The notes beneath the pieces are model-generated. The model did not search any database. It was not told the DNA's origin and saw nothing but the letters and a program-made list of their open reading frames with translations. Positions 8,567 to 15,378 of a stretch of 33,187 nt of DNA are shown in pieces. Position numbers and translations under genes: made by a program. Numbering within the stretch: the first letter of the stretch is position 1; each line of letters starts with the position of its first letter. Origin of the DNA: an uncultured Prevotellaceae bacterium (lineage in GTDB: Bacteria; Bacteroidota; Bacteroidia; Bacteroidales; Bacteroidaceae); the NCBI GenBank assembly GCA_946411565.1, contig CAMKEM010000032.1, positions 1 through 33,187 of the forward strand, written 5' to 3'.

Positions 8567-9119
8567 ACTTAAAGTAACGCTTATACAATCCCATGAAGCC
8601 TGCAGCATGACGAGCCTCGTCCTTTGCCATTTCGTGAACTGTATCGTGGATAGCGTCAAGACCTGCAGCCTTAGCATTCTTTGCGATGCGGAACTTATCC
8701 TCACAAGCACCCTTCTCAGCTGCAATACGAGCCTCAAGGTTTGACTTTGTATCAGAGAGAACATCACCGAGGAGCTCAGCAAACTTAGCTGCGTGCTCAG
8801 CCTCTTCCCAAGCATAACGCTTGAAAGCCTCTGCAACTTCTGGATAGCCCTCACGATCAGCCTGACGAGCCATTGCGAGATACATTCCAACCTCACCACA
8901 CTCGCCATTGTAATGGCAGTTGAGGTCCTTAATCATTTCCTCGTCAGAACCTGGGAGCTTACCGTCACCGAGCTTGTGAACTGTTGCAAACTCAGGAACG
9001 TCATCAACAGCCATCTCATTGAACTTTGATGCAGGTGCTTTACAGATTGGGCACTTCTCTGGTGCTTCAGTACCTTCGTGAACATAACCACATACGGTAC
9101 AAATGAACTTCTTTTTCAT
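8565..9119 (-). CDS. Reverse rubrerythrin (NADH peroxidase type)
   Basis: A 184-residue protein with a rubredoxin-like iron site at the N-terminus (CTVC at 7-10, CPIC at 23-26) followed by a ferritin-like four-helix di-iron domain (residues about 60-184). The iron ligands are visible as GECGEVG, EEAEH and DEARH, each in the expected E or ExxH pattern. In normal rubrerythrin the rubredoxin part is at the C-terminus, so this is the reverse form, which in anaerobes reduces hydrogen peroxide using electrons from NAD(P)H through redox partners. It lies 101 bp downstream of a PerR-like repressor on the same strand, with a GC-rich palindrome in between, which fits peroxide-controlled expression. Its stop codon overlaps a family-2 repeat. 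Confidence 0.9.
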   Translation of the reverse strand: MKKKFICTVCGYVHEGTEAPEKCPICKAPASKFNEMAVDDVPEFATVHKLGDGKLPGSDEEMIKDLNCHYNGECGEVGMYLAMARQADREGYPEVAEAFKRYAWEEAEHAAKFAELLGDVLSDTKSNLEARIAAEKGACEDKFRIAKNAKAAGLDAIHDTVHEMAKDEARHAAGFMGLYKRYFK

Positions 9120-9188
9120 AATGTTTTTGTTTTTTGATTTGGGATAAGTATTAATTACTGATTACCTGCATTCCCCACTATGTTCTGT

Positions 9189-9220
9189 CTCCTTCCCTTT
9201 CGGATGGGGTGGGGGAGGCT
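9189..9220. repeat. GC-rich palindromic element (family 2) abutting the perR stop
   Basis: CTCCTTCCCTTTCGG followed by ATGGGGTGGGGGAGGCT. On the minus strand AGCC follows the TAA stop of perR without a gap, the same junction as after the acyl-ligase gene. It sits in the perR-rubrerythrin spacer and may weaken read-through. Confidence 0.6.
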
Positions 9221-9649
9221 TTAATCATCTATTGTTGTTGTGCTACAATCAGGACACAGTCCTTTGTAGTATAGTTGTGCCTCGTCAATCATAAATCCAT
9301 CAGCTTCCTTTCTTGTTGGGAGCGTTGGCATTGCGAGGTTCATGAGGTCGAATACATGTCCGCATTTGCGACAGATGAAGTGAGAGTGAGGATGGGTGTC
9401 ACCATCGTAGCATACTCGATGCTCGTCTATTGTTATCATCTGCGCTGCAGAGTGCTCAGAGAACATACGGAGAGTGTTATACACCGTTGTGCGACTGAGA
9501 GTTGGGAAATTAGCTATTAATCCATTATATACATCCTCTATTGTAGGGTGAACGCGATGTTCAAGAATGTATTGCATAATGGCTATCCTTTGAAGCGTTG
9601 GCTTAATCCCGTGGGACGTAAGAACTGTTGAAGCTTCTTTTGCCTGCAT
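9221..9649 (-). CDS. perR: Fur-family regulator, PerR-like
   Basis: A 142-residue Fur-family repressor: winged-helix DNA-binding part at about 1-80 (TLQRIAIMQYILEH, then LSRTTVYNTLRMF as recognition helix), dimerisation part at 81-142. Structural zinc is held by C93xxC96 and C132xxC135. Regulatory-metal candidates are H34, D84, H88, H90 and D101. The Asp in CGHVFD (D101) matches D104 of Bacillus PerR, where Fur proteins usually have Glu, which favours peroxide sensing over iron sensing. The downstream reverse rubrerythrin supports this. A 12-bp inverted repeat overlaps its promoter and is a candidate site for autoregulation. Confidence 0.87.
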   Translation of the reverse strand: MQAKEASTVLTSHGIKPTLQRIAIMQYILEHRVHPTIEDVYNGLIANFPTLSRTTVYNTLRMFSEHSAAQMITIDEHRVCYDGDTHPHSHFICRKCGHVFDLMNLAMPTLPTRKEADGFMIDEAQLYYKGLCPDCSTTTIDD

Positions 9650-9687
9650 ATTTTTTTGAAATGTTTAGGTTGGTTACTATTTGCGTG

Positions 9688-9695
9688 CAAAGATA
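9688..9695 (-). promoter_or_regulatory. -7 box of perR
   Basis: TATCTTTG on the minus strand fits TAnnTTTG, 39 bp before the ATG at 9649. The -33 region is occupied by the arm of a palindrome rather than by a clear TTTG. Confidence 0.6.
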
Positions 9696-9707
9696 AAGAA
9701 AAAAAAT

Positions 9708-9738
9708 GAAACGATTACATAAAACTTGTAATAATTTC
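9708..9738. promoter_or_regulatory. Candidate PerR/Fur-type operator over the perR promoter
   Basis: GAAACGATTACA (9708-9719), spacer TAAAACT, and TGTAATAATTTC (9727-9738) are inverted copies with 10 of 12 bases matching. The centre TTACATAAAACTTGTAA resembles the AT-rich dyads bound by Fur-family proteins. It covers the -33 region of perR. Binding is inferred from position and symmetry only. Confidence 0.5.
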
Positions 9739-9790
9739 ATTTTTTAACTAACATTAAGAAATGTCGCGATATTTTGCCATTCGTCCTTAG

Positions 9791-9912
9791 ATATGCGTTC
9801 GTTCATCCTTCGCTATGCCTCCGTTCTGCCTCCGTTCTGGCTTCGCTTCAGAACGAAGAAAAAGCGGAGGAAGGGCAAAGGCACTACGAAAGCATTACGA
9901 AATTATTGTGAA
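9791..9912. repeat. 11-bp-unit inverted array, copy A
   Basis: The left arm is five back-to-back 11-mers ending in TCG or CCG: 9791-9801, 9802-9812, 9813-9823 (CTATGCCTCCG), 9824-9834 (TTCTGCCTCCG), 9835-9845. The centre is CTTCAGAACGAAG (9846-9858). The right arm has the same kind of unit inverted: 9854-9864, 9865-9875, 9876-9886, 9887-9897 (CGAAAGCATTA), 9898-9908. It lies between the perR promoter and the stop of the thioredoxin-domain gene. Confidence 0.7.
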
Positions 9913-9927
9913 AGTATGGAATAATGC

Positions 9928-11934
9928 TTATTTCTCCAGTTTTTTCAATAGTTCGATGTTCTTGAGGAACTGTTCCTTGCCAACACCGTATTCCTTGTTT
10001 ATCTTTAGCACATTACCATTGCGGTCAAGAGCTTCATAGTGAGGGATGCCAGAGAACTTGAAAAGTTCCTTAAGTTTATTGTATTCGTCTTGAGGAATAC
10101 GATAAACTTCCGCTCCGTTCAGATTCTCTGATACGTATTCGTCAAAGTCCTTCTTGGGAGAATCCTTATCGCCTGTTATGAAGATAAACTCAAAGTCAGG
10201 GTTATTTCGCAATTCCTCTCGCCATGCCTTGCTTTTCTCAATACCGTCACGGCAAGGACCGCAATATGTAGCCCAGAAGTCGATGTAAACGTATTTACCC
10301 TTGTATTTGTCGGTTATTTTTCTAAGGATAGTGGTAGCCTCACACTCAGGAAGGGTATATGACATTTGTTTGTTGTTGAGACCATAGTTTACATATTCAT
10401 CAAGTAAAGACTCAAACATTGGATTGTTGAGGACAGCCTTGATGTTTTTTGTTCTTCGCTTGATGCTTTCTATTCTTTCGTTTACCATTATATCCACGGA
10501 ATCTGATGGATAGCGGTTTATGAAATCACTCTTGAAAGTTATGAAATCATAGTCGCCGCCCCTTGATTTTCGATAGAACTCATTGAGGTACTGAATCTTC
10601 ATTGGTAATGACACTTCATTTCCACCAAAGATTACCTTGTCTATACACATCTGTACGCTATCTACAATTGAATCCTTATAGAAAATGTATCTTCTTCCGT
10701 CTTTTGTATCTTTATAATAGCCAGTTCCTTGATTATATACAGGACCATGTTTGAGAAGATGTGTAACTGGTTGGTACATTGGCATACTTAATGCTAAAAT
10801 GTCATTATGACGAATCATACGCATGAAAGAATAGTTTTCTAGTTTTATGACATCTTTGAGAGAGTCGGGTAATTCATCCATTCCAGACATTCGTACTTTG
10901 TTATTAGCCATGTAATAATAACTGATATAAAAAGCATACTCCATCTGTATGTTAATTTTCTCCATAATATACTCGATGTCATTATAGTGAAAACGGTCTG
11001 CAAGGTAGTCGTGGTTGGCAGCAGCTTTTTCATACATGTCTTCTATTAATCTTGCGTAATTCTTGAAACGTAGTTGATTAGCTTTTTCTATTAATTTATA
11101 GAATTTTTTTTCTGTGTTGTAGAAAGGTATCCTTGATGTGATTGAAGAATATTCCGATGGATTGCCAGAAGAATCTTTAACGGTTGCTTCACCATTCTGA
11201 TTTATAGTAAAGTTTAGTGTCTGTCCTGGCTTGATAAGGAACATAATGATGTTATGCCTATTATCATCGTTTAGACCGTTAAGAATTGGGAAGTGCAGAA
11301 TAAACTTGCGCTCAAAAGTGCCGTCCTCATTGATGTCTATGCTGATAGGCTCATCCTCACCTGTAAAAACATTGTCTTTGATGATGTTTAGTGTGTTATA
11401 TCCGAGAGAACGAGAGTAGCCCTCAATCTTTCCCTTGATGCACGCGGTATCAGTACGGAAGAAGTCTTTTCTGAAAGCTTCTACCTTTTCTTCATTCAGT
11501 TTATAAGGTTTGATTTTTACGGGTGTCTTTGCATCTGAGATTCCAAAAGTCCAGTCGCTATTCTTGGTAAATCCCTCAAGCATATCAAAGAAAGTGGTAT
11601 TGAGAGGCATCGGTTCAAAGACAAGAGTCATTGAAGCCACACCTTTTTCATCAACAGGGATAGGACTGTTTGGCTTGAATTCCTTGATGAACTTCAGTTT
11701 GTAGTTCTTGCCTTCTTCTCCGTATAGGTGTATGCTACTTCCGATATATATTTCAGGATTTGTTATTGATGCCTTTACGATAGTAGCCGTGTCGTGGAAC
11801 TCAACGGAATTGAGTTGCAAGCGGTCGATACTTGTAGAAAGGTAGATTGGCTTTTCCCAGATAACGGGTTTATTCGCTGCAGAAACGCTTAACGTACAGA
11901 GGGCGAAGAGAAGTGAAAGGATTGTTTTTGTCAT
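9928..11934 (-). CDS. Secreted TlpA-like thioredoxin-domain protein
   Basis: A 668-residue protein starting at ATG 11934 with signal peptide MTKTILSLLFALCTLSVSA. An earlier in-frame ATG at 12000 overlaps the promoter and is rejected. Residues about 20-530 carry no motif I recognise but have the layout of Bacteroidota thiol oxidoreductases, with beta-rich N-terminal part and helical middle. Residues about 540-668 are a TlpA/ResA-type thioredoxin fold: YIDFWATYCGPC with active-site C558-G-P-C561, then FIFITGD, and a cis-Pro candidate in SGIPHY. The likely role is thiol-disulfide exchange in the periplasm; the partner is unknown. It has its own canonical promoter and is flanked on both sides by 11-bp-unit arrays. 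Confidence 0.85.
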   Translation of the reverse strand: MTKTILSLLFALCTLSVSAANKPVIWEKPIYLSTSIDRLQLNSVEFHDTATIVKASITNPEIYIGSSIHLYGEEGKNYKLKFIKEFKPNSPIPVDEKGVASMTLVFEPMPLNTTFFDMLEGFTKNSDWTFGISDAKTPVKIKPYKLNEEKVEAFRKDFFRTDTACIKGKIEGYSRSLGYNTLNIIKDNVFTGEDEPISIDINEDGTFERKFILHFPILNGLNDDNRHNIIMFLIKPGQTLNFTINQNGEATVKDSSGNPSEYSSITSRIPFYNTEKKFYKLIEKANQLRFKNYARLIEDMYEKAAANHDYLADRFHYNDIEYIMEKINIQMEYAFYISYYYMANNKVRMSGMDELPDSLKDVIKLENYSFMRMIRHNDILALSMPMYQPVTHLLKHGPVYNQGTGYYKDTKDGRRYIFYKDSIVDSVQMCIDKVIFGGNEVSLPMKIQYLNEFYRKSRGGDYDFITFKSDFINRYPSDSVDIMVNERIESIKRRTKNIKAVLNNPMFESLLDEYVNYGLNNKQMSYTLPECEATTILRKITDKYKGKYVYIDFWATYCGPCRDGIEKSKAWREELRNNPDFEFIFITGDKDSPKKDFDEYVSENLNGAEVYRIPQDEYNKLKELFKFSGIPHYEALDRNGNVLKINKEYGVGKEQFLKNIELLKKLEK

Positions 11935-11987
11935 GTTTGTAATTAATGTTTTTAGTTTTATTTCGTCTAAGTTAATAGATTCTGTTG

Positions 11988-12018
11988 CAAAGGTACGCAT
12001 AAATTACGAATATGCAAA
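11988..12018 (-). promoter_or_regulatory. Canonical promoter of the thioredoxin-domain gene
   Basis: Minus strand TTTG (12018-12015), exactly 19 bp, TACCTTTG (11995-11988). The leader would be about 50 bases. Confidence 0.8.
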
Positions 12019-12052
12019 TGTTTTCATGGGAAAAATGGAAAAAATTACTAAT

Positions 12053-12174
12053 TATCCGCTTCCTATTAATTCCTAAGCAAGTCCTATGCAGTTCCCTTGC
12101 AAATCCCTACCAAATCCCATTTTTCTCCCATTCTTAGGAATGGACTTGAATGCGAACCTGAAGCGAAGGCAGAA
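12053..12174. repeat. 11-bp-unit inverted array, copy B
   Basis: Left arm units end in TCC: 12053-12063, a 10-base unit to 12073, TAAGCAAGTCC (12074-12084), TATGCAGTTCC (12085-12095), 12096-12106, 12107-12117. The core CATTTTTCTCCC (12118-12129) and CATTC-TTAG-GAATG follow. Inverted units follow: GGACTTGAATG (12142-12152), CGAACCTGAAG (12153-12163), CGAAGGCAGAA (12164-12174). The last unit is of the copy-A type. Confidence 0.7.
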
Positions 12175-12175
12175 C

Positions 12176-12540
12176 AAGGGGATAGTGTCTGCATCTCAAT
12201 CTCGTCATGAACACGCAAAAAATGACAGATAGTCTCAATAATCTTGTTCTGCAAGTCCTTTTTCTACACCTGATGCCTCGATATGGTGGGTTATTTAGCC
12301 GTGGAGCTCGTTTACCTTCATGCCTTGTAGGAGAGAGGTAAATGCAGAAAATGTCATCTGAGTGATAGTTTCACGCATATTAGGCGACAAAAGTTGGATG
12401 ATTTATGTGATTTTTCCGATGTTTGTCAGCCAAAATGCGGTAATATTTGGAAGATTGAATCTCATCAAAATTTAATTAAGTGTTCGATATTTAGTCTTTT
12501 AGAGAAGATTTTGAAGAAAAGCTCGGTAATAAGATTATTT
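12176..12540 (-). other. Gene-free stretch with a possible decayed reading frame
   Basis: Between the repeat array and the hairpin near 12600 no intact gene is seen. On the minus strand 12378-12295 reads MRETITQMTFSAFTSLLQGM and on to a stop after 27 codons. The same frame stays open after it for 19 codons, and another frame from 12263 gives KKDLQNKIIETICHFLRVHD. Codon-like composition with stops and a frame change suggests a gene remnant, but I do not recognise the protein and chance is possible. Confidence 0.22.
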
Positions 12541-12599
12541 TAACGTGAGTTCGATGAATTGCTAATTACCAATATTGTTCATCTTGTTTTTCATAGCCA

Positions 12600-12664
12600 T
12601 AAAAAACGAATTACAAATTATGAATTACTATTGGTTGTTAGGTAATTCGTAATTTGTAATTCGT
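12600..12664 (-). terminator. AT-rich palindrome acting as terminator of the CE12 gene
   Basis: Arms 12606-12628 and 12642-12664 are inverted copies of 23 bases with one difference, which would be a G-U pair in RNA, around a 13-base loop. On the minus strand six T follow the stem, 17 bp past the CE12 stop. A related sequence recurs at 17962-17990. Confidence 0.7.
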
Positions 12665-12680
12665 AATTATCATTAAGTGA

Positions 12681-13670
12681 TTATTCTACTTTCGCACCTG
12701 CAAACTTCACATACTTGATTTTCTTACCAGAGGTAATCTTTGGCTCTTTCCATTCACCATCAAGCACGCAGATTGTTGATTTTGCATAGATAGGCACATT
12801 GTTGATGGCTGCCTGAAGTGTGAGGTAGTTGCCAAAGCCCTTAGCTGATACGATGAAGTCGTAGTGACGAACGTATGGCTTGAGTTCTGGACAAGCCTCT
12901 GCCATTGCATCAACAAGAAGCTCAGCTACACGATGTGCACCATATTCGGTGTAGTGTGTGTTGTCCTTGCTTTTCTTGTCTGCACTTACCATGTGCAGGA
13001 GCTTTGAGTTATCAGGACCGAGACGACTTTCGAGGTCGGCTGTAATACCTGTTGCATCAACGAAAGGTACACGAAGTTCACGAGCAACATACTTAGGTGT
13101 AACGGCGTAAGCTCCGTGAGTGTCCTTTAGCTGTTCGCTATCCCTCTTATCTGGTACGTCATCGTCTGATGCTCCCTTCTTTGCACGAGCTGCATTAACT
13201 GCTTCGCGGTCAACTCTCTTGGTGAATTCACGGCGTACTACAGGATTCATCACGATTGGGGTTGCACCCTTACTGAGAGCTCCACGACAGAACATGCGGA
13301 TGTTGTCATCGTAGGTGAGACCTGCAATGGTGTGCTTCTTGTCGCCAACCTTGCCTTTCTCATCGTTGTGTCCGAACTGTATTACGAGATAGTCGCCAGG
13401 CTTGATGTCTTCAAGAACTTTCTGCCAATGGCCTTCGTCAATGAAGGTCTTTGAAGAACGACCGTTGAGTGCGCGATTGTCAATATACACTTCTTCGGCA
13501 AAGAAACCTTGGAGTGCCATTCCCCATCCACGTTCACGACCTTCCTTCTCAATGTCCTTGTTTGCCATTGTGGAGTCGCCAATGAGATAGATGGTGAACG
13601 CCTTGTCGGATGAGGTCATCGTTACAAGTGTAATGATGCTCAGGGCGATGATTGTGATGAATTTACGCAT
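12681..13670 (-). CDS. CE12-type acetylesterase (rhamnogalacturonan acetylesterase family) with truncated pectin methylesterase tail
   Basis: A 329-residue secreted SGNH hydrolase with signal peptide (MRKFITIIALSIITLVTM). The catalytic blocks are YLIGDSTMA (G31-D32-S33 nucleophile), NGRSSKTF, FGHND (99-103) and DNTHYTEYGAH (D236, H239). Enzymes of this family remove acetyl groups from rhamnogalacturonan/pectin. Residues 271-329 (DFIVSAKGFGNYLTLQAAIN onward) resemble the first strands of a CE8 pectin methylesterase, which usually opens with a DF..V..G.G.F.T.Q.AI..VP pattern. That domain normally needs about 300 residues, so only a stub remains. The gene lies after hisS, separated by AT- and GC-rich repeats, and ends at its own terminator. 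Acetylesterase call is firm, tail call is by eye. Confidence 0.85.
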   Translation of the reverse strand: MRKFITIIALSIITLVTMTSSDKAFTIYLIGDSTMANKDIEKEGRERGWGMALQGFFAEEVYIDNRALNGRSSKTFIDEGHWQKVLEDIKPGDYLVIQFGHNDEKGKVGDKKHTIAGLTYDDNIRMFCRGALSKGATPIVMNPVVRREFTKRVDREAVNAARAKKGASDDDVPDKRDSEQLKDTHGAYAVTPKYVARELRVPFVDATGITADLESRLGPDNSKLLHMVSADKKSKDNTHYTEYGAHRVAELLVDAMAEACPELKPYVRHYDFIVSAKGFGNYLTLQAAINNVPIYAKSTICVLDGEWKEPKITSGKKIKYVKFAGAKVE

Positions 13671-13673
13671 AGC

Positions 13674-13717
13674 AATAAATTAACAATTAATAATTAACAA
13701 TTAAAAATTAACATGCC
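13674..13717. repeat. AT-rich leader repeat (family 3), before the CE12 gene
   Basis: Built from AATTAACAATTAATAATTAA-type words and ending AAAAATTAACATGCC. It begins 4 bases upstream of the CE12 start codon. Near-identical words occur at 15225-15268 and 17903-17942. Confidence 0.65.
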
Positions 13718-13726
13718 TTTCGCACT

Positions 13727-13771
13727 CTGGCTCCCCCCCTTGGGGGAAGGGCAGGGGAGAGACGATTGGCC
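13727..13771. repeat. GC-rich palindromic element (family 2) after hisS
   Basis: CTGGCTCCCCCCCTT followed by GGGGGAAGGGCAGGGGAGAG. It matches the 15335-15373 element in order of blocks and lies about 7 bases past the hisS stop codon. Confidence 0.65.
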
Positions 13772-13777
13772 TTTATG

Positions 13778-15166
13778 TTATGCAATAGTTGCAATTAGCT
13801 GTTCTGGTGTGACGAGCATCTGCTCGCCTGTGATCATATTCTTGAGGGTTACTTTTCCCTCTGCAATCTCATTGTCACCTGCAAGGGCAACGTATGGGAT
13901 TTGCTTTGCATTGGCATAGCTCATCTGCTTCTTCATCTTCACAGAATCAGGATAGATTTCCGTGCGTATGCCTTGTGTACGTGCCTTATTGGCTATTGGA
14001 AGACAATAGGCAGTTTCTTTTTCTCCAAAGTTGATGAAAAGGAGCTGTGTGGCTGTCATCGCATCCTTTGGATATAGGTCGAGTTGGTTGAGGACGTCAT
14101 AGATACGGTCAGCTCCGAATGAGATTCCGACACCTGAGAGTCCTGGCATTCCGAAGATACCTGTGAGGTTGTCATAGCGTCCACCTCCTGTGATAGAACC
14201 GATCTGCACGTCGAGAGCCTTTACTTCGAAGATGGCTCCTGTGTAGTAGTTGAGACCACGCGCAAGGGTGAGGTCAAGCTGGAGCTCGTTCTTGAGAACG
14301 GATGTGTTGCCCTCTACATATCCATTCATTGAATCAAGGGAAGAGAGAATATAACGACATTCCTCAACACCTTTCATACCAATCTCGGAAGATGCGAGAA
14401 CCTCAGCTATTACGTTGAGTTTCTCTTCGTTTGTACCTTCGAGCTTGATGATAGGCTGAAGTTTTTCGATAGCCTCTTCTGATATGCCGTCAGCACGAAG
14501 TTCTTCGTTTACAGCATCGAGACCTATCTTGTCGAGTTTATCAATGGCAACGGTGATATCCACGATCTTGTCGGATTCACCTATTACCTCGGCAATACCA
14601 GAGAGTATCTTACGGTTGTTGATTTTGATCTGAACACGAATGCCGAACTTCGTGAATACGGTATCGACAATCTGCATAAGTTCAACCTCATTGAGGAGAG
14701 AATCAGAGCCTACGATGTCGGCATCACACTGGTAGAACTCACGATAACGACCTTTTTGAGGACGATCAGCACGCCATACTGGCTGAATCTGATAGCGCTT
14801 GAAAGGAAGTTGAAGTTCTTCACGATGCTGTACAACATAGCGTGCGAATGGAACTGTGAGGTCGTAGCGAAGACCCTTTTCGCAGAACTTAGCTGCAAGT
14901 TTAAGGGTACTTGTATTTGCTACTTCATCAGCAGTCATTCCGTGAAGGAAATCTCCTGAGTTAAGAATCTTGAAGAGAAGCTTATCGCCCTCCTCGCCAT
15001 ACTTACCCATGAGGGTTGATAGATTCTCCATAGAAGGAGTCTCTATCTGTGAGAACCCATAGAGGGCATATACGTCCTTTATGGTGTTGAAGATATAATT
15101 GCGCTTCGCCATCTCGACAGGACCGAAATCGCGAGTGCCCTTTGGTATGCTTGGTTTTTGTGCCAT
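13778..15166 (-). CDS. hisS: Histidyl-tRNA synthetase
   Basis: Charges tRNA-His with histidine; class II synthetase, 462 residues, cytoplasmic. Family motifs are in order: [18 protein letters not shown] at the N-terminus (motif 1 region), [20 protein letters not shown] then [10 protein letters not shown] (motif 2), the histidine-A loop [15 protein letters not shown] and motif 3 near [13 protein letters not shown]. The C-terminal anticodon-binding domain spans about residues 360-462 ([11 protein letters not shown] to the end). The start codon lies 12 bases after a GC-rich element and the stop is followed by another. purA lies upstream on the same strand, 212 bp away, with most of that gap taken by the composite repeat. 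Confidence 0.97.
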   Translation of the reverse strand: MAQKPSIPKGTRDFGPVEMAKRNYIFNTIKDVYALYGFSQIETPSMENLSTLMGKYGEEGDKLLFKILNSGDFLHGMTADEVANTSTLKLAAKFCEKGLRYDLTVPFARYVVQHREELQLPFKRYQIQPVWRADRPQKGRYREFYQCDADIVGSDSLLNEVELMQIVDTVFTKFGIRVQIKINNRKILSGIAEVIGESDKIVDITVAIDKLDKIGLDAVNEELRADGISEEAIEKLQPIIKLEGTNEEKLNVIAEVLASSEIGMKGVEECRYILSSLDSMNGYVEGNTSVLKNELQLDLTLARGLNYYTGAIFEVKALDVQIGSITGGGRYDNLTGIFGMPGLSGVGISFGADRIYDVLNQLDLYPKDAMTATQLLFINFGEKETAYCLPIANKARTQGIRTEIYPDSVKMKKQMSYANAKQIPYVALAGDNEIAEGKVTLKNMITGEQMLVTPEQLIATIA

Positions 15167-15177
15167 TGAAAATAAAC

Positions 15178-15373
15178 GGCCTCTCCCCCCGCCCTCCCCC
15201 GTAGGGAGGGAGCCGGAGTGCCCAAATTCAATTAATAGTTAACAATTAGAATTAATAATTAACATGCCTATTGTGATTATGTAATCAACTTCCTTCCCTT
15301 GGGAGAGGCTGGGGTAGGTTTACCCTATCGCCTTCCGGCTCCCTCCCTACGGGGGAGGGCGGGGGGAGAGGCC
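15178..15373. repeat. 196-bp composite element with perfect 39-bp inverted ends (family 2)
   Basis: 15178-15216 and 15335-15373 are exact reverse complements of each other, GC-rich, each with an inner CCCTCCC/GGGAGGG palindrome. Between them are an AT-rich family-3 leader (15225-15268) and a degenerate family-2 copy (15289-15325, CTTCCTTCCCTTGGGAGAGG, then CTGGGGTAGG). It fills nearly the whole purA-hisS gap: 5 bases from the purA stop and 11 from the hisS start. No target duplication is evident at the edges. Confidence 0.85.
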
Positions 15374-15378
15374 ATCCT

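Noticed and set aside
9815..10039. 74-codon frame on plus over the copy-A array
   Set aside because: Its first half is repeat units and its second half is antisense to the thioredoxin-domain gene.
13674..15373. A CRISPR array or attachment site suspected from dense repeats
   Set aside because: The repeats are of different types, irregularly spaced and inverted, with no constant spacer length and no cas genes.
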